64,000 nucleotides of DNA from Engraulis encrasicolus (lineage: Eukaryota > Chordata > Actinopteri > Clupeiformes > Engraulidae). The DNA lies in assembly GCF_034702125.1 (NCBI RefSeq), contig NC_085875.1, positions 44,547,270-44,611,269 of the forward strand. Direction: 5' to 3'. A program made the position numbers and the translations under genes. Shown in pieces: positions 34,071-44,338 of this stretch (positions within the stretch are counted from its first letter, which is position 1; every line of letters starts with the position of its first letter). Under the pieces are notes generated by a model. It did not search any database, was not told the origin of the DNA, and saw nothing but the letters and a program-made list of their open reading frames with translations.

Positions 34071-34852
34071 TGTGTGAGTGTTTATTACAATCCTACAAGA
34101 GCTAAATCATAATGTAGGCCTACACTTGAAACAAAGGATGATGCGTACAAGTGAATTCATCTGAATAAACACAACATCACACATTACAACACAACACATA
34201 CAGTAAAATACAATACCAAAAAATACCAATATATGAAGTGAAGTGGACAATATATCTTTCTGCTGACAATGGAGGATGAAGTTCCCAAGTTACCGGTACA
34301 AACGTGCTGCTACCATCACTGAAGTTGCACCAAATACTGCACAGCGTGGGCAGTTTGGAGTGGTGTGTTTGCGCCACCTGCCGTTTGGAAGGATTAACAC
34401 AAGATGAAGATTGAGGGTGCATATAACATTTTAGGCACATGTAATGCATTCCCATAAGAGTTCTTATTTTTCCACAACCGAGTAAGCAGCTTTCTATTTT
34501 CTGTTGCAAAGTAGCAAGAAGTAGGCCTAGTTATCTGTTGTACTTGTGGGCGTGACATAACAAGTTAGCCGTCTAATAAGGAGCCACCATTTCTTTTAGA
34601 TAGGCTAAATAAGATGATATCGGCATTTTTGTTGTTACAAATCATTGATGGCAACGCTTTGGAATTGGACTTGAATTGGTTAATTATGCCCAGAATCACA
34701 TGGTAGGCGTATCCATTCCGTCACCTTATTCTAGGCTGCATGATGGCAGATTGAAGAACGCGCTCATGGAAATATCAAGCCGGTCCTCGGATGCGTTCAA
34801 ATAACATTTGTTGCAGATATCATTTTATCATCCTGGTCTGTCGGACGCTCCG

Positions 34853-34891
34853 ATGTCTGTAGTGAATGCTAAACAAACTATCTCAAATCCG
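34853..34891 (+). CDS. lgals8: lgals8 coding exon 1
   Basis: [13 protein letters not shown]; donor GTAAGAG. A possible acceptor (TTGCAG) ends at 34816, so a further 5' leader exon probably lies upstream. Confidence 0.8.
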
Positions 34892-37800
34892 GTAAGAGCA
34901 ATTCTATTAACAGCTGCTAGCCCTGTCTGTAGCCTATTCACAACATATTCAAATAATTCGTCATGGTTTGGGGGTCAGTCTGTTGGCATATGTGTCATGC
35001 TGTACTCTTTTTTAACTAATCAGTCCTCCCATCACATGCGGTTAGGTGCATTTGCCCACGCATGTAGGCCCACAGACCTTTGATTTGGAGGCTGCATGCA
35101 TGTAGGCTACCAATGGCAAATCCATTGCTTGGAGCAATATTAGCGGACGGGTCGCCGACAGCCAAGATAAAAATGTCCACAAACTGATAAACTGGCCTTT
35201 CATGTTGCAGGCAATTCCGTTCAGTGGGAACATAGTCGGAGGATTACATCCAGGGGATATTGTACTCATCCAGGGAACCGTCCTCAGCGATGCGGAGAAG
35301 TGCGTATGGATACCAGCCAAGTTTAGTAGACAGTGAACTACTATAGCCTACAACTCGTTTGCTAGCTACTTACTGATGTTTTTGGAGGCTGCACTGACAG
35401 CATAGTAGGGGTTTTATGTTAGGTCTACTTTAATACTTTGCAATATGTGCGCACTATGTGCACTTTGAAGGAGCTGCTTTAAATGTCATCATGGCAGGCA
35501 TTATATTCCACTCCATTCCATTCTATTCTATTCTATTCTATTCTATTCTATTCAGTGGTTCTAGACCAAAATTGCCAGGGGGGCTGAGGTTGCGTGTTTT
35601 TAGGGGCGCACATGAAAAAAAAACCAGGTACAATATACTATTGTATATAGGCTATTTATATTTAGACATTACAGTAAAAAAATACAATATTGACCATTGA
35701 CTGTCTAGTAGGCCTACAGGGGCCGCAATAGGGGTCAGGAGCAATTCTACAGGGGCTGAGGCCCACCCTGGTCCCCCTCCTAGAACCACCTATGATTCTG
35801 TTCTGTTCTAGTCTATTCTATTCTACTCTATTCTGCACTTGATGAAGATGTGACTTTCTGCATCCCCAGTTTCCATTTGGACTTGGCTTGTGGGAGCAGC
35901 ACCAAACCCCGTGCGGACGTGGCCTTCCACTTCAAGCCACGCTTCATCCCTCCCCCGTGTATTACCTGTAACTCTTTAGTGCAAGAATGCTGGGGCAGCG
36001 AGGAGAAAATGGACCGAATGCCTTTCAAGCAAGGGTCTATGTTCGAAGCTGTCATATTAGTGCACGAAGATGTGTTCAAGGTAAACAAAAACAAAAAAAG
36101 GGACACAGGCTCAGCTCATTGCTTGACACATTTATTGTCATGAACCGCACGTGAACATGACCTAAAGTCTAGTTAGTGCATCTCTGTAACACACAATGCC
36201 CTATGGGTAGTCATGGGTAAGTGGTTAGGTCGTCAGACTTGTAGCTCAAAGGTTGCCGGTTCAACTCCCAATCCGCCAGGGTGGTGGGGGGAGTAAGTTA
36301 ATTAGCTCTCCCCTATCCTCTTCCATGACTGAGGTACCCTAAGCATGGTGGGACCCACTAGTTTGACGCCCTCTCGGTACTTCACATGGTAATCAAACAT
36401 TTCAAACAAGCGATTTAAGGTTAGGGTTAGGTTTAGGGTTAGGGTTAGGTTTAGGGTCGTATGACGTAAGCGGTAAGTACCGAAAGGGCGTCGAACTAGT
36501 GAGTCCCTAAGCATGGTACTGTCCCACCGCACTGCTTCCTTTCAGGCACCAATTAGGGCTGCCCTCTTGCACGGGTGAGGCATACAGTAAATTCAATTTC
36601 GTTGTGTGCAGTTGAGTGCTGTCACAATGGCAATGGGAGTTGTAATTTCCCTGTTGGGCTTTAATTTTTTCATGACATAAGGATGCAGTCCAGTACACCA
36701 GGGATGGGTAACTTTCATGATAAGGAGGGCCACATTTTGTCATAATTATATAGTACCATTGGAGGGACCACAAATCTGACTAACTCTCAGAGTTCGAGGA
36801 GCAGTTGGTTGCTCATTGACTGACGATATTGTTTGGAAGGAACATGAGTGTGCTCTATCGACCAACAGTATAATTACAATGGATTGATTTAGTAGTGATT
36901 TAAAAAAAATCTGGTCTTTTTTATTATGTTTTATGTATGGGCCGCACTGAGTGAGGAGGCGGGCCGCATGTGGCCCCCGGGCCTCCAGTTGCCCTGGCCA
37001 TGTACACTGACTTAACAACTCTTTCCTACAACTATAAGGGCCTGGTCAGTCAGTTTCACTATCCAACAACTCTAGGCTGGCTTTGACATACATAAGCTCC
37101 AGTCCCAAAAAATATTTCCTGCAACGTGATAGTAGAGGGTATGATAAGACCAGGTGCTGGTGTAACGGAGGGCAACTAGCAGAGTGTGGTGTGGAGCGTT
37201 AAACCTCCCTCCCGAAGCCTCAATAAAGTGTGGTAGCGTTGTGCTATGGGACCGGCCCTTTAGCTCAGCGGTATCGTACTGTGCCTCCCATTCTGAACTG
37301 ATGCGTTGACTAGGAGGTGGCAAGTTAGCAGCCCCGAGGGGGTGAACTGTGCTGGAACACCTCGGTTACACTGGTTCCTTTCTGCTCCTGTAGGTAGCAG
37401 TCAATGGCAAACACATCCTGGAGTACAGACACAGACTCCCAGTGGAGACCATCAACACCTTCTCGATATCCGGGAGGATCTCTGTACGCACAATTGCCTT
37501 CACAGCAAATTCAGTGAGTGTTTTCATTCAGAAATGGTCTATGTTCAATTGCAAACAGGTGTTGTATGGCGTCAACATTTCAAATGGTTTCTCTTTTCAC
37601 ACATCTCCAACTTGATTTGTTGTGTTTCTCTCTCTCTCTCTCTCTCCAATAGGCGATTTTCTCTGAAGCAGGCGACCTGGTGAGTGTCTGTGCTCCAACT
37701 CATTGGCATGCCTGCTGCTAACTAACCTGATCCACCTCAGTAAGATGAGCCATGTGTCCTTGTTGTGTCCTTCCTCAGAGTATACCCTACAGGGGCAGTA

Positions 37801-40012
37801 TGCTGAAAGGCCTGAGTCCTGGACGACACATCACTATTACTGGCCATGTCAGCTCATATCCACACAGGTACGCCTCATACAAAACACCTTGAACAACACA
37901 AAGACCACTGGGCCAGTGAGGTAATGTGAAACTACTTTGTATGTCGAATGTCTATACCCAAACACAGCACCTTTCTATAGTTGTATCTATCTCTGTCAAT
38001 TTGAGGCTAAAAATCTGTAATGTACGCAAACTTCACAGACAGACAGGACAGGACACAGACAGACAGGATTTCATATCTAGAGCGCCTCTTATGCCTCTTT
38101 TCCACTGCCGGTTTTCTGGTAGCCTACAACTCGATACAGCACGACTCAGCCACCACTTTTTGCTTTTCGATTGGGCACGACACAGCTCAATCTAAGAGAA
38201 AAAAAGTGGCGGCCTCCCTCTAGAGGCAAACTGGAAAAGTTTTCAAGAAAGTATTCACAGTGTATGTGGGCTGTAAGTTTTCAAATGATGGTTTACAAAA
38301 TCCTTATATCATTTAACTACTACTTGCCAAACCATTCTCACACATCGCACACAAGGTAGGCTCCTGGCATTACAAATTAGCCATAGAAACCTTTCATGAA
38401 CCACATATACACGTTGTCATGGTATTGTCATGACATAGTCATGACATGTTTGTAATAATGTGCACTGCATTGTCCCTGAAATAAACTACTAAATGAAAAA
38501 AATAGGGCAACATTTTGTTACCCCACATTTATACATGTGTACTGCCAAAGTTCAATCTATAATGTATTGTGAATACATTTTCATTGCCGTGTAAATCCTT
38601 ACAACATATTGTATTGTCCTCACCATCCTTCACCTCCAGTTTCACCATCAACCTGAGAATCCAGGGCTCGGAGAACATCGCCTTGCACCTCAACGCCCGC
38701 ATCAAGTCGGGCATGTTCGTCCGCAACTCCCTGCTGAGCCAGGGCTGGGGCCATGAGGAGCTGGAGCTGACACGTTTCCCCTTCGCCCCGGGAAAATACT
38801 TTGAGGTATGGCCAGGGACATGGTATCCCACAAAGTGCGGCGTTCTGTAATAGTCATGGAAAAGGGTACTACGCTACTACATCACGCAGCCTTTAGAAAT
38901 GCATTACGACTTACCTTGGTCATTACCATTCTGGTAACAGCAAATGTATTGCAGGGGCCATGTTGGAGGGTGTTGCAGGGGCCACGTTGGGAGGGTGGAG
39001 TAAGCATACGTGAGAGATACACATACTGTAGTATCTGGTACGTGGGGCCCCTAGGGTAAGGGGTGGTTCTTCAGTTTGTCCGCTTGGTACCTGTGGCCTG
39101 ATAGGCCTGTTTATCAATGCACCCTGGGTATTTCCATCAACTGGGTTCACTGTAGGCTTAATGGATGCTCCAGCTATGCTACAGCTGCAGATATTTCCAA
39201 TTAGATGGTTTACTGGCTAAATGAGATTCAGTAAGTTACTGTACATTGCAGTGAGATGTAATAACCTCCTAAATGAATGAGTGTTATAGCTTTGGTTGTT
39301 TTGGAAATGGTCTGAGGCAAAGCTATGTGGCTCTTCTATTGCCTTAAGGCCATTTGGAGCTGTTTGATGTTTGGATGTATTTGCCTGCCAATCTCTAGGA
39401 TAGGGATATACAGTATCCCATCTCTTTTGCATCTTAATGTATAATAACAACAAGCAACACTAAAGCAGAGTTTGGGAAGACATAGAGTGTACCCCATTCC
39501 CATCACTTGGCATGTCTTCCTGCGAAATGTCATCCAGTCATTCAAAAATGTCATTCTGTTGAGTTAGATGATTAAGTTTTACCTTTCCCCTGTACTTTTC
39601 TGAGTCTGGCAATGTGAAGTATACCTCCAAGCTAACATATATAATTGAATCATATGAGACCAACGAGAGGCTAGCTGTTCACATAGGATTCAATGATAAT
39701 TGCCAGCTTGGAGCTAAAAGTGACATCCCCAGACAAAGAGAACGGTTGGAAGACCAGGAGAAAGGTAAAACTCGGTTATTGAACTCTAGATTAGCTTATT
39801 TCCTGCAATGGTGGTGTTGTGCTTGAAGTGTTCCTCATGGTTCCATGTGCTTGTTGTTCCAGATGATCATCCTGTGCCAGCCTCACCAGTTCAAGCTGGC
39901 GGTGAACGGGGACCACCTGCTGGAGTACCTCCACCGCGTGCAGGACCTGAGCAGCATCGACCAGCTGGAGGTGATGGGAGATCTGGAGCTTCAGGAGGTG
40001 CGCCTCTGGTGA
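34853..40012 (+). CDS. lgals8: Galectin-8-like tandem-repeat galectin (complete)
   Basis: Eight coding exons (34853-34891, 35211-35299, 35870-36080, 37394-37513, 37653-37679, 37779-37867, 38640-38805, 39863-40012) join in phase to 296 residues. Two carbohydrate-recognition domains bind beta-galactosides; galectin-8 acts outside the cell and on damaged vesicles in the cytosol (family knowledge). N-domain: [10 protein letters not shown] ... [14 protein letters not shown] ... CWGSEE. C-domain: IALHLNAR ... [15 protein letters not shown] ... [16 protein letters not shown] ... [20 protein letters not shown]. The [10 protein letters not shown] and FVRNS blocks and the LSSID ending resemble galectin-8 more than galectin-4 or -9. 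The linker is only about 12-15 residues. Oddity: the first-domain HxNxR motif reads HFKPR. No signal peptide, as expected. Confidence 0.9.
35211..35299 (+). CDS. lgals8: lgals8 coding exon 2
   Basis: [20 protein letters not shown] ... LSDAE, first strands of the N-terminal domain. Donor GTGCGT gives the split codon AA|T. Confidence 0.88.
35519..35553. repeat. (ATTCT)n pentanucleotide microsatellite
   Basis: Seven TTCTA units; related degenerate units resume at about 35794-35835 after the inserted element. Confidence 0.92.
35553..35792. mobile_element. Probable hAT-type MITE inserted in the ATTCT repeat
   Basis: Ends CAGTGGTTCTAG and CTAGAACCACC, with a GGGGCTGAGG-rich interior. Pentamer repeat lies on both sides, so the target duplication cannot be delimited. 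Confidence 0.65.
35870..36080 (+). CDS. lgals8: lgals8 coding exon 3
   Basis: 70 codons with the sugar-binding face of domain 1: [20 protein letters not shown], then FKPRF and CWGSEE. The W and EE are intact; the N of HxNxR is K. Confidence 0.93.
36350..36507. mobile_element. Foldback element carrying telomere-like repeats
   Basis: 158 bp with about 33-bp inverted ends (GGGACCCACTAGTTTGACGC against a complement reading GGGACTCACTAGTTCGACGC). Perfect 10-bp target duplication TAAGCATGGT at 36340-36349 and 36508-36517. The 9-10-bp duplication size suggests a Mutator-like origin (inference). Confidence 0.88.
36419..36458 (+). repeat. Interstitial TTAGGG/TTTAGGG repeats
   Basis: About seven alternating GGTTAGG/GTTTAGG units inside the foldback element. 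Confidence 0.9.
36699..36995. mobile_element. Probable hAT-type MITE
   Basis: Ends CAGGGATGGGTAACTTTC and CCAGTTGCCCTG. Interior GAGGGCCACATTTTG and GCGGGCCGCATGTGGCC are typical of this MITE class. The target duplication is unclear. Confidence 0.55.
37256..37345 (+). repeat. Degenerate tRNA-like segment
   Basis: TTTAGCTCAGCGGTA resembles a pol III A box; the expected B box is degraded (GTTAGCAGCCCCG). Possibly a SINE head fragment. Confidence 0.35.
37394..37513 (+). CDS. lgals8: lgals8 coding exon 4
   Basis: [20 protein letters not shown] ... FTANS; end of domain 1. Confidence 0.92.
37653..37679 (+). CDS. lgals8: lgals8 linker micro-exon
   Basis: Nine codons, AIFSEAGDL, between a (TC)n acceptor tract with CCAATAG and donor GTGAGTG. 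It preserves phase, and the size suits an optional linker exon as in mammalian LGALS8. Confidence 0.75.
37779..37867 (+). CDS. lgals8: lgals8 coding exon 6
   Basis: [20 protein letters not shown] ... SSYPH; start of domain 2; split serine codon AG|T. Confidence 0.88.
38092..38225. mobile_element. Foldback MITE, TGCCTCTTTTCCACTGC family, truncated copy
   Basis: TGCCTCTTTTCCACTGCCGG, CAGCTCAATCTAAG and AAAGTGGCGGCC are present; the right end is missing. Confidence 0.75.
38640..38805 (+). CDS. lgals8: lgals8 coding exon 7
   Basis: [20 protein letters not shown] ... FAPGKYFE; canonical HxNxR and WGxEE of domain 2. Confidence 0.94.
39863..40012 (+). CDS. lgals8: lgals8 terminal coding exon
   Basis: [20 protein letters not shown] ... 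LQEVRLW, stop TGA 40010-40012. The acceptor is GTTCCAG. Confidence 0.94.
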   Translation: MIILCQPHQFKLAVNGDHLLEYLHRVQDLSSIDQLEVMGDLELQEVRLW

Positions 40013-40067
40013 TGGTGGTGGTGATGTACGTGTATTAGATACATGTACTGTATAGGCAGGCCTCTCT

Positions 40068-40237
40068 TGCCTCTTTTCCACTGCCAGTTTTCTGGCAGGC
40101 CTACAGCTCAACTCAGCTGCCACTTTATACTTTATGATTGAGCTGTGTCATGCCTATTTGAAAAGCAAAAAGTGGCGGCCGAGTCGCGCTGTGTGGAGCT
40201 GTAGGCCTACCAGATAACCGGCAGTGGAAAAGAGGCA
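40068..40237. mobile_element. Foldback MITE, TGCCTCTTTTCCACTGC family, copy 3
   Basis: Both ends present (TGCCTCTTTTCCACTGCC and GGCAGTGGAAAAGAGGCA). TAA remains only on the right. Confidence 0.85.
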
Positions 40238-40251
40238 TAAAATAACCACGA

Positions 40252-40415
40252 GCCAACTGGCCAAATGCTGGTGAAAATTCAGTTTGGCTGGTAGAAAAGA
40301 ACACGTGCCAGTCACTTTGACCAATAGTGAGTGTATGTTTGGCTAGTAAGCTAAGATTAACATCTACAAGGCAAATTGGCTAGTGATGAAAAAGTTAATT
40401 TATAGCCCTGGATAT
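40252..40415 (-). repeat. Dispersed repeat, partner of 2735-2868
   Basis: Reverse complement of the 2735-2868 landmarks, ending GTTAATTTATAGCCCTGG. Confidence 0.65.
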
Positions 40416-40775
40416 AGGCTACAATAAGACACTGGATGTTGCGTCGACACAGCCTTTTGGTATGTGATACACCAGTGGTAGTACTGTACAGGGCACCTCC
40501 ATCTTGGCATGGGGCTCGTACTTATGCCGTTCACTTGATCATCAAAGACCTGAGGCATATTTCTATCTGTATTGGCTCTAGCAAAGATGTTCTTCTAGCA
40601 CCACCTGCATATGGGGTTGTTGCCAATTGATATTCATTCAAGCAGTGTTACCCCCGTACCAAGATGGCGCTGACCAAATCGACAAATTTTGTTCCAATAG
40701 GTAGGGGTAGTCAAGGTGGCATCTAGTATTTTATATCTATGGATTGCCAACTGGCTCATAGGACCTTTAACTTAA

Positions 40776-41158
40776 AGGAACCGTCCACCTTTTTTGATTT
40801 TCACATATTTGCAGTATTTCCCAGTATTATTCATGAATGTGCATATAATTTTCGTCTATGTGTTTCCATTGCCTAGTTGCGTAGCTGCAAGCCTATGGGG
40901 GCAAACAAAACATCATCAAATGTACTTATAAAGTACTTTAATGTAAAAATCAACAGAGTGCAAAACAGCTATTTAATCCTGTGATCAATCGTGGCTTGAT
41001 GCTAATGCCTCCATTCACTTCCAGTGATTATGCTAAGCTATGCTAATACTTCTGATCCAGTAAATCTAAGTACTGAAAAAACGGAGAAGAAAATGATATG
41101 CACATTCATGAATAATGCTTGCAAATATGTGAAAATCAAAAAAGGGTGGACAGTTCTT
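40776..41158. mobile_element. TTAA-flanked MITE (piggyBac/Kolobok-like)
   Basis: TTAA at 40772-40775 and 41159-41162. Ends AGGAACCGTCCACCTTTTTT and its near complement; long subterminal inverted repeats include TGATTTTCACATATTTGCA. Confidence 0.85.
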
Positions 41159-42661
41159 TTAAAGTGTTTTTTAGTCGACAGACTGCAGAAGCGATGGAGA
41201 GACTTTCTTTGCCTTTTAATAAGAGAAAACATAGGATGGCTTTTTAAGGTGATTAACTTGAAAACGTTACATAGTGCACCTTTTACACCAGAGATGTGGG
41301 ATAGTGTCTGTGGTTTGTCAAAACCTCCAGCACTGGGCCTTTTTCATGTGACGCCAGACACCTTCAATTCAATGCAATCAGCGCAGGTATAAGTAGCATA
41401 CGACGGCATAGACATAAACACATGATGTTTTCTACCAAAAACCAGTAGTCGTTTATACCTGTTTCACATCAAAACTGAACTTGTTTGCCGTCACGGCAAG
41501 ATAGGCTAATTGGGATGGTCTAGACTCAAGAACATAAAGTTAGTTCTAAAGACACAGTGAGGTGGTTGACCACAGTTTAGTGAGGCTTAACAAAGCTTAA
41601 AAGTGGTTTGTCTCAAAGGTCCAATCCCAGAGTACTGTTAAGCCATTTTCAGCATTTTCCTCCATGACTATAATGTTCTAGTGTTAATGAATGACAACAC
41701 AACATGAAGAACCACCTAGGTTGCAACATACATTGTTATACTGTATTGAGTTATATTAAATCATATAGAAGTATTTATATTTTTAGTTTAGCATTTCAAT
41801 TTAGTTTAGCTATTTAAATTTTACTGACCATGTAACCTCCATAAAATGTGAAATACCTTTGTTATAGCAGCAGCACAACAAAGTGCAGCTTCTTTTTCTC
41901 AGGACAAATGAGTTTTGCTTCCCTCCTCAGATTCATGAAGGCACTGACAAACACACTGACAAACTACTCCTTATCCAGAGGGCAAAAGCAGTCCATGTTG
42001 AACCCTTTTAAGATAACAATACACAATTTTAAGAAATACTGTATTTGTTTTTGTACTGTTCTACTAAAATCCTGATGGTTACTGGCATCTGGGAAATAAC
42101 ATGTACATAGCCTCTCCTCCCAGGGGTTTAAGTGCAACCCATATGAGTGGTGCTGAAATACTGTTCCTAATTACACCATTAAATCACAGTACTGTAAGAC
42201 ATTGTGCGATGCAATTCGTTTGGTCGTAATTCTATGTCCAGCTTCAGCATTCTTGTTTTTTTTTTAACAAGGTGGTGCTCTTTCACAAGAAAATAACATT
42301 TTTGTGTGAAGCACAACTATTGCAACTATTATGTTTGCAACTATTCTTAAAAAGAAAACAAAATGGGCGTTGGGAGGGGGGGAGAAAGTGCTGTTGCCTT
42401 TTGCATGACTGAGAAAAAACAAACAAACGGAACCTACTTAAAATGTACTGTAATAGATGTTGGAATACTGGAATCGGTACCATGGAATGCGATTTACTAC
42501 ATTCAGATACCTCTAAAGTAGTTCTGTGTTTACAATTTGCCAGTAACATAGATCTGACTTAAAAGCCTTCCATTTTGAATCTCTAAGTGTGAAACACTCT
42601 TGAAAAGGAGACAGCAGCTGTCCCTACACTACAGTGCAACAAGTGGTGTGTGATGATTCCT

Positions 42662-42667
42662 AATAAA
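42662..42667 (+). terminator. lgals8: Candidate distal poly(A) signal for lgals8
   Basis: AATAAA about 2.65 kb after the stop, with a GT-rich stretch (GTGTCCTGGGGCAGTTATTT, GTGTTGTATAG) downstream. Assignment is by position only. Confidence 0.3.
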
Positions 42668-42723
42668 TCTCCTTATGCAGAGTGAATGTGTCCTGGGGCA
42701 GTTATTTGTGTTGTATAGAGTAC

Positions 42724-42790
42724 TCATTACATTACATTTAGCAAACACTTTTTTCAAAAGCAACTTAAAATTCAGACATTATTAATATCC
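42724..42790. repeat. Fragment of a fish dispersed repeat
   Basis: CATTACATTACATTTAGCAA followed by TTTTCAAAAGCAACTTA resembles the widespread fish motif around ACATTTAGCAGACGC; from memory, so low certainty. Confidence 0.4.
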
Positions 42791-43387
42791 TAGAGACATT
42801 TGTTAATGAAATACATCGTCAGTGAATTAACATTGTATGTGAGGAATTTCTATAACTAATGGATATAGTCCAATTAGGTCTTCAACGCAGACTGCATTAT
42901 TGTCAATGAACCACTAGGTGGCGCCAGATCATTTTAAATGGCTGGAGAAATGACAGGCCAGAACAGCCCCTCAAAGCAGCTGTAAACACAAAGGGAGAGG
43001 CACTTAGTCTGTAGAAACAGATAAGTTTTGATTTAGGGTAGAGTAACCACTGCACTACCAAAGACAGGAATCTGCTAATCCTGTGTCATTTCTGTCTAAC
43101 TGTTTTCAGACTAGAGAAAGCTGCACAGTTGTATGAACTGTGAACAGTGACCACCTCGAAACACATTATTGTACAGTTCAGTTATATATTGTATAATCAC
43201 TTTTTTACATTTCAGATATCTTGTTGTCCCTCTGAGAGTTAAGTCCACTTGTGTCACATACAGTATTGAGCATTTATGTTAGTCAGAGTAAGCAAACATC
43301 AGAGCTGAGAAAGAGAATGAGTGGGTGTTAGTGACTGTGAAAAACAGTGAGTGCATGTATGCATGACTAATGCAAAAGACTGCAATG

Positions 43388-43398
43388 CAAGAGAGAGA

Positions 43399-43455
<57 letters not shown>

Positions 43456-43528
43456 GAGACAGACAGAGAGAAAGAGACAGAGAGAGAGAGAGAGAGACAG
43501 AAACAGAAACAGAGACAGACAGAGAGCG

Positions 43529-43592
<64 letters not shown>
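43388..43592. repeat. (GA)n microsatellite
   Basis: GA runs with interspersed GACA units; ORFs over it are low-complexity. Confidence 0.97.
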
Positions 43593-43596
<4 letters not shown>

Positions 43597-44338
43597 GAAG
43601 GACAGGGCATTGTTGGTGCTCAGCTGCTGCCCTTGAGGGGCTGTATGTGTAGGCCATCACAGCACCCCACAAGAGAAAACACAACAGAAAAAAGAAAACA
43701 CAACATAACATCAATACCACTACAGAAGAACCACGCCATTAAAAACTCAGGGCTTTTATTCATCATATCCACAGAAATATAACATGAGAGAGAAACAGAA
43801 CAAAAATAATGATTCTCAAAATGGCACGACACAATACTGTCTTTCTTGTGAATATTTGAAATAAAAAAATAAACAACAAAAATATAGTTAAGTCGTCATC
43901 AAGTGATATGTTTGCTTGTGGACATGATGACAGCAACTTCCAACTTGTGCGTGTCGGTCACTGACTGCACTGTGGACGAGAACATTTCTGAGCAAGAAAA
44001 GAAAGGCAAAACGTGAGTGCGCAGAAGAGAGTCTTTGGTGAGATGCCAGCCGGCCTACCTGTTCCTGATTTACAAAAATAAAAAAAGGGAAGAAGCAGGC
44101 ACCAGGACACTCACTCTCACTGCCGCACCATCAAGAGAAATCAAACTAACAACCATGAGAACAATAACAAAGCAGCTTTTTGTTTTAATCTCCTCCATAA
44201 TCAGGGGTCTCTCTATGCAAACAATCTCAGGACGGACCACTGACTACGTCATGAAGACCTCCTGTCATGGCACCACGGCTCTGCTTGTTAGTTGCAGCCG
44301 AGAACATCCATCCCATACACATACAGTATAGAGACATG

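Larger units (their letters stand above)
36201..36650 (+). repeat. tRNA-derived SINE in lgals8 intron 3, interrupted
   Basis: A-box region (TGGGTAAGTGGTTAGG) and B box (GGTTCAACTCC), then a body resuming after 36517 and a 3' part AATTTCGTTGTGTGCAGTTG. Interrupted by the element at 36350-36507. Confidence 0.78.

Noticed and set aside
36205..36280. tRNA gene
   Set aside because: Same reasoning: SINE head with pol III boxes, followed by an unrelated body.
36419..36458. True telomere or chromosome-fusion scar
   Set aside because: The repeats are enclosed by terminal inverted repeats and a 10-bp target duplication, so transposition explains them.
43299..43782. Arg-Glu and Ser-Leu ORFs over the GA repeat
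   Set aside because: Simple-repeat translation.
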